In this document: positions 60,201 through 64,000 of the stretch, in pieces | Position numbering within the stretch: position 1 is the first letter of the stretch | How the letters are laid out: every line of letters begins with the position of its first letter | Assembly (NCBI GenBank): GCA_004009845.1 | Contig: RMBW01000007.1 | Coordinates: 434,001-498,000 of the forward strand | Source of the DNA: Davidsoniella eucalypti | Lineage: Eukaryota; Ascomycota; Sordariomycetes; Microascales; Ceratocystidaceae | Length of the DNA stretch: 64,000 bases | Direction of reading: 5' to 3' | The notes under the pieces: model-generated | Databases searched by the model: none | Seen by the model: only the letters and a program-made list of their open reading frames with translations | Told to the model about the DNA's origin: nothing | Position numbers and translations under genes: made by a program

Positions 60201-61140
60201 ACACCTTATCCATATTAAGGTTGCCAAGAAGTGTTTGTATGTGCGTATACAGATGGAAGATGACTGCATATAGATATCTAGATATCTAGATATCTAGATA
60301 CATCTCTGATTGCACAACCCTAACATGTGCTGGAAGTAGCACAATAGGTTCTGTTTTCTTGGTCTTTGGCCACGCGCACTTTAATATTCGCCGACTGAAT
60401 GCCGAAAAGATACACGACAGACAAGAAGAAACGAAAGATAAGCCTGAACTCGACGTGGCACTCCTCCGCCGGACGCTGGAGCGATGACGAGTCCAACACA
60501 AAAGAGATCTACCCAACAAGCTGCCGCTACAGTAGAAGTCTCTGTATGTCTCTGCAAGAAGATGTCGCGTCCCCTAGCCAGCCTCTCCTCTCGAAGTCGA
60601 AATGATTGGCGATTTCAAGGCAAGCTGTCGGTCTAAATTAAATGCATGATATCTGTAAGCAATGTGACAACACAACTGATAAGGCAAAGCAAGGAATAGG
60701 CGAGAATCTGTGATTTGCTCCCTGGAATGTCCGGAGACGCGAATGTTTTTGCTGATCATGGTTCTGATTGCAGTAAGACTGACTGATGAGCCTCGATAAG
60801 CCAGGAATTCTAGACGATACACATGAACTTTTTGCTGACTGCATAGTCAACCGTTGATTGTTTATTTTCTGCCATTACTTGAATAAAAATAACTTTTGAG
60901 TGTGGATTTGCAATGGCCAAACTGCGGTTGGCTTACAAGGTCATTGAATAGTAGCTACGCCAGCATTATCATCATCTCACGCCGTGCTAAGAAGGCACAA
61001 ATTGCTAAACATCACAAGTAGAAGGAGCCATTAGGCAGAACCGTTCCTAGCATTAGATCACAATAGACCATCTAGACAATATGAAACTTCATCCAAAACA
61101 AACCAACGTTAGCCTGGAGATCGCTATTAAATCTCTGTGA
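57260..61140. other. Gene-free stretch with simple repeats
   Basis: It has a GAGTGT-type short tract near 57335, a run of 17 C at 57417-57433, and a palindromic 8-base tandem repeat (TAGATATC) at 60271-60300. No gene is recognised, and in particular no helicase sequence is seen upstream of the Mer3 fragment. Confidence 0.5.
60271..60300. repeat. Short tandem repeat of a palindrome (TAGATATC, about 3.75 units)
   Basis: The unit TAGATATC repeats without error. The run is nearly self-complementary and could form a cruciform. Confidence 0.7.
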
Positions 61141-62355
61141 ATGCATCCCAAAATGCAGACGCCGGTCAAGTCATTGCAGACGAAGAATGGCCCACTTCCA
61201 TCTTCGTCTTCGTTATCAACGCCATCATCCTCTTCATCGCCTGCCGGCCCCTCTCGATCCACGAACTACCAGCAAGCCCAGCCTCCGGCAATCAACCTTC
61301 CATCTGGGCTCATTCACTTGCCCGCTCGTTACAACGTCTCTACAAGTACCGTGCACAATCTCTCGTTCCTCTCTCGCAGCCCAGCCGCACGTGATATTCT
61401 GGAGAAGTGCTGCCTATCCTCCGACATCACCCGGCACCGGATCGGACCCTGCCAGGCCTCTTTCTTCGCAGCCGTGAACTGTTCACCTGCCATTCCCTGG
61501 CGTCTACGGCCCGTTGGCACGAAACCAAGTCTTCCCTGGCATAAGGCTTTTCTACTATTCCAGATATCCCTGTCCCCCGCAACCGCTATGCCGTCAAAGC
61601 TGACCATCGGCGCACGCAAAGAGCTTATGCAGGAAAAACGCTCCATCTTCGCACATCTAGCCACCGTGCTACGATGTGCCGCCGACATGCTTGGCTGCCG
61701 GGGAGATGCAGCAGGTGTCACCGAATCACTATGGTTGCTCCGTAGTCTTCATTCCGGCGTCTAGGATGAGCCGAGAAAGGAGCTCTTGCAAATCCAGGGT
61801 ATCGGCCCCAAAAAGACAGAGGCTCTTATTGCTGCTAATATCCATACTACTCGCCGTTTTGCAGAGCTAGATAGCTCGCATATCGAACGGCTTCTCAAGC
61901 GGCAGCCCCCCTTTGGCGAGGCCATGCGACGTACCATGGCCCAATTTCCTCGCCTTACACTGACATTGAAACAATGCGGCCATCTTCCACGTCAACAACA
62001 GAAGCAGCAGCTGCGACATTCACCCCAGCAGCACACGACAGTCGGACAGCAGACAGCAACCCTGACCAAGCAAATCGTCATCGACGCTTCTATCGACATG
62101 GAGAATAATGATACTCCGCGGTGGCTGGGCAAGGTTCTCCGCATTGTATGCTGGAGCTCGATCAAGGAAACAGGCGACTTGGGACACTGGTGGCGCGGTA
62201 ACATTGCTCGAATTTCCGAGGCCCGGAACTCGGCTTCTACTAGTGTGGTTGTACGGTTTGTAATGGATGCAGAGCCCGGTCAAAGTCTTGAATGCTATCT
62301 AGCATGTGAGGAAGTTGCCGGTACGCTTGTCAAAACTACCATTATTATCTCATAG
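61141..62355 (+). pseudogene. HFM1: Helicase-less fragment of the meiotic helicase HFM1/Mer3 (Sec63 domain) with an in-frame stop
   Basis: HFM1/Mer3 is a meiotic DNA helicase that promotes crossovers. One plus frame reads from ATG 61141 to a stop at 62353-62355, broken by a TAG at 61762-61764. The first 55 codons are Ser/Pro-rich. The next part follows the Sec63 region of HFM1: FFAAVNCSPAIPW, LPWHKAFLLFQISL, then RSIFAHLATVLRCAADM. After the stop, in the same frame, come LLQIQGIGPKKTEALI, IERLLKRQPPFGEAMRRTM, FPRLTLTLKQ and a final ACEEVAG, which match the rest of that region and its terminal beta domain. From memory, a Trp usually sits where the TAG falls (TGG to TAG). The DExH helicase core, normally over 2 kb upstream, is absent. 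No splice sites remove the stop. It could be a relic, a helicase-less paralog, or a sequencing error at one base. Confidence 0.75.
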
Positions 62356-62518
62356 GCCAGGGACAGTTAGTATCACGGAATATTCTAACTTTGAATTATT
62401 AGGGTTTAGAGGTCAATTTTGGTACAATACTATTCAATTACGATAAAATGAAACAATAGCTCGGATTTCTCTAATGAAATTAACCCTAACTCCAACTCGC
62501 AACTTACGCCCTCTCCAG
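62356..62518. other. Convergent 163-base intergenic region
   Basis: It separates the 3' ends of the Mer3 fragment and the Mon2 gene. It contains a TTAGGGTTTA motif near 62399. Confidence 0.5.
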
Positions 62519-64000
62519 TTATGCTCGTGTCACACGGATTGGAAGCGAGTACTTCACTTCTGTGTCCATTTCTTTGCCCACGATTGCCAACGCCTCGGTG
62601 ACCAATTCAAGCACTGGCCCATCGCCGGTAGAACCAGCTATATGCGCAACCTCGACCAATATTGGAAACATAACCACTAAATGAGATCGGGTATGTGTAT
62701 CGAATTGCTTAGTAGCTGGGAGCACCTGTCTTTCAGAACGCAGCTCGACCAACCGGCTTAGGATATAGAGGACCTCACGACGGCGCGAGATGGGTTGTGG
62801 CATATGGCCGCGTAACGGCTGGTCGGAGATATATGCCCGTAGTGTAGCTGCACAACGTACAAAGAATGGCATGGCCACGGCCTTGGCAATAGCAATGCGA
62901 AGTTCCTTGAAATCTTTGGTGGTATTTGCGTTGACGGTTGCTACTGTATTGTTCAGAGTAGCGACAGTCGCCGTATTTTGGAACATGGGCGTTGGTGGCA
63001 CCACATTGATGGATGGCGTAGCGTCGGAGCCTCCGGTAATCAACGCAAACATCTCGTCTAGACACACATAGCTCATCTGCAAACGCTGGGTCGGGCTAGG
63101 GTTGAAGGTACGCCCAGCACGCGGCTTATATAGATCTGTGACAGCGTCACAGTCAGGACGCTGGAAGATAGTTTTCTCTTCAGCAGTAAGTTGATGCACG
63201 ACCGATGTCACTAGAAGCGACATGGCATAGCGCGATCGTGAGTCGTCACTCACCGTTTCGCTACCAAGCGAGGGTATGATAAGTTCACGCAACTTATGGA
63301 AGGCAGCAATATCGAAAGCCTGATCTGCAAGATGATCAGTGTTCTGCTGCGCACCCGATAGATCTGCAGTCATGATACCCTGGGCAATCTCGACAATCAC
63401 GGTCCAGATATCGTATGTTACGTCCCGCGGGAGCTTCATAGACGCTGCCTGCGGCAATACTTCTTGGAGAACAGCGATCGCCGCTGTCGTAGACACTTGC
63501 CATGCTTGCTCTGAACGACAGACAAGGGTGAATTGGTATTTCAGGGCTATTGGCTTTGCGTAGGCTTTCAAGGCAGCACTAGTAGCTCCAGATGTGTAGA
63601 TGTCACTGTCTCCCGAATGCTTCAAAATCAAATCTTTCAAGAGGGCCATACTTGACTTGGACAGCGCTACAAAGGATCGGCGTCCTCGCTTAGCATCGTC
63701 TTTTTGGCCCCATGGCAATGGCGGTGGAAACTTATCATAGGCTATTGTTACGAATTCTGATACTTGCTTGATGATCTCCGATGGTACCCCGGGAATATCT
63801 GTACGGATCATCTGGATGGCATCGAGAACACGATCTTGTAGCTTTGTGCAGAACTCGAGGTCGACCATGAAGCATCCTGCCGCCGCTTGGCGAACAGCAT
63901 CCCTCAGCAACGTAAGCATCTTGGTGACGCGCTCAATGTTGAGATTGGGTTGCATGAATCGGTATAGGTCGCTCACAGTGGTAACATAGGCGATCAGACA
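62519..64000 (-). CDS. mon2: Mon2 homolog, C-terminal part (5' side cut by window edge)
   Basis: Mon2 is a large peripheral membrane protein of the late Golgi and endosomes, related to Arf exchange factors and acting with the flippase regulator Dop1 in trafficking. The minus frame is open from the window edge to a stop at 62519, giving 493 residues with no intron. Conserved blocks of the Mon2 C-terminal region are visible: FMQPNLNIERVTKMLTLLRD, AIQMIRTDIPGVPSEIIKQV, VALSKSSMALLKDLI, DIYTSGATSAALKA, AFHKLRELIIPSLGSETV, MSYVCLDEMFALI and SDQPLRGHMPQP. A Thr/Asn/Ala-rich spacer (TATVATLNNTVATVNANT) sits in the second half and is probably a lineage-specific loop. The start codon lies outside the window, and the full protein would be about 1,600 residues. 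Confidence 0.88.
   Translation of the reverse strand, partial: CLIAYVTTVSDLYRFMQPNLNIERVTKMLTLLRDAVRQAAAGCFMVDLEFCTKLQDRVLDAIQMIRTDIPGVPSEIIKQVSEFVTIAYDKFPPPLPWGQKDDAKRGRRSFVALSKSSMALLKDLILKHSGDSDIYTSGATSAALKAYAKPIALKYQFTLVCRSEQAWQVSTTAAIAVLQEVLPQAASMKLPRDVTYDIWTVIVEIAQGIMTADLSGAQQNTDHLADQAFDIAAFHKLRELIIPSLGSETVSDDSRSRYAMSLLVTSVVHQLTAEEKTIFQRPDCDAVTDLYKPRAGRTFNPSPTQRLQMSYVCLDEMFALITGGSDATPSINVVPPTPMFQNTATVATLNNTVATVNANTTKDFKELRIAIAKAVAMPFFVRCAATLRAYISDQPLRGHMPQPISRRREVLYILSRLVELRSERQVLPATKQFDTHTRSHLVVMFPILVEVAHIAGSTGDGPVLELVTEALAIVGKEMDTEVKYSLPIRVTRA

Noticed and set aside
1..64000. CRISPR arrays, bacterial operons, rRNA genes or a biosynthetic cluster
   Set aside because: I saw no regularly spaced repeats and no ribosomal sequence. 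Gene content is a mix of core fungal genes without shared pathway logic.

Overview
The window looks like nuclear DNA of a filamentous ascomycete (Pezizomycotina). The genes have short GT-AG introns with CTAAC or TACTAAC branch points. One gene encodes a HET-domain protein, a family typical of filamentous ascomycetes, and the rest are eukaryotic core genes (Cdk1, importin-9, Mon2, sulfite reductase). I can support about ten protein-coding genes, one protein-coding relic and one tRNA gene. That is sparse for 64 kb, and five gaps of roughly 3.5 to 9.6 kb hold no recognisable gene. I cannot name the species.

Left part (1-17 kb). The window opens inside the sulfite reductase flavoprotein gene (MET10 type, minus strand). 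It is followed by a two-exon gene of unknown function with a long purine-rich (coding-strand pyrimidine-rich) leader, then a 7.4 kb gene-free stretch. Next comes an ALKBH1-like dioxygenase gene, also on minus, whose single intron is a multiple of three and has no stop codon. A 3.5 kb gap with decayed repeats precedes the mitotic kinase gene cdk1 (cdc2/nimX type, plus strand).

Middle (17-37 kb). A Pcl-type cyclin gene follows after 8.6 kb; about 3.3 kb of that gap is a pyrimidine-rich upstream zone with a possible leader intron. Downstream lie a 0.5 kb terminal-inverted-repeat element, small hairpins, an intron-containing tRNA-Leu(UAG) gene and second copies of two repeats also seen at 14-15 kb.

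Right part (37-64 kb). This is denser at first: an aldo-keto reductase and an importin-9/Kap114 gene on plus, then a HET-domain gene and an MFS hexose transporter on minus. A 7.7 kb gene-free stretch leads to a small secreted NTF2-like protein gene with a good TATA box. After another 4 kb lies a Sec63-domain fragment of the meiotic helicase HFM1/Mer3. It has no helicase core and carries an in-frame stop. It is convergent with the 3' end of a Mon2 gene that runs off the right edge.

The genes do not form a cluster or pathway. Cdk1 and the Pcl cyclin are functionally related in a broad sense, but Pcl cyclins normally pair with Pho85-type kinases. The most unusual items are the Mer3 relic, the inverted-repeat element, the repeat units shared by 14-15 kb and 35-36 kb (the latter beside the tRNA gene), and the readable intron in the ALKBH1-like gene.
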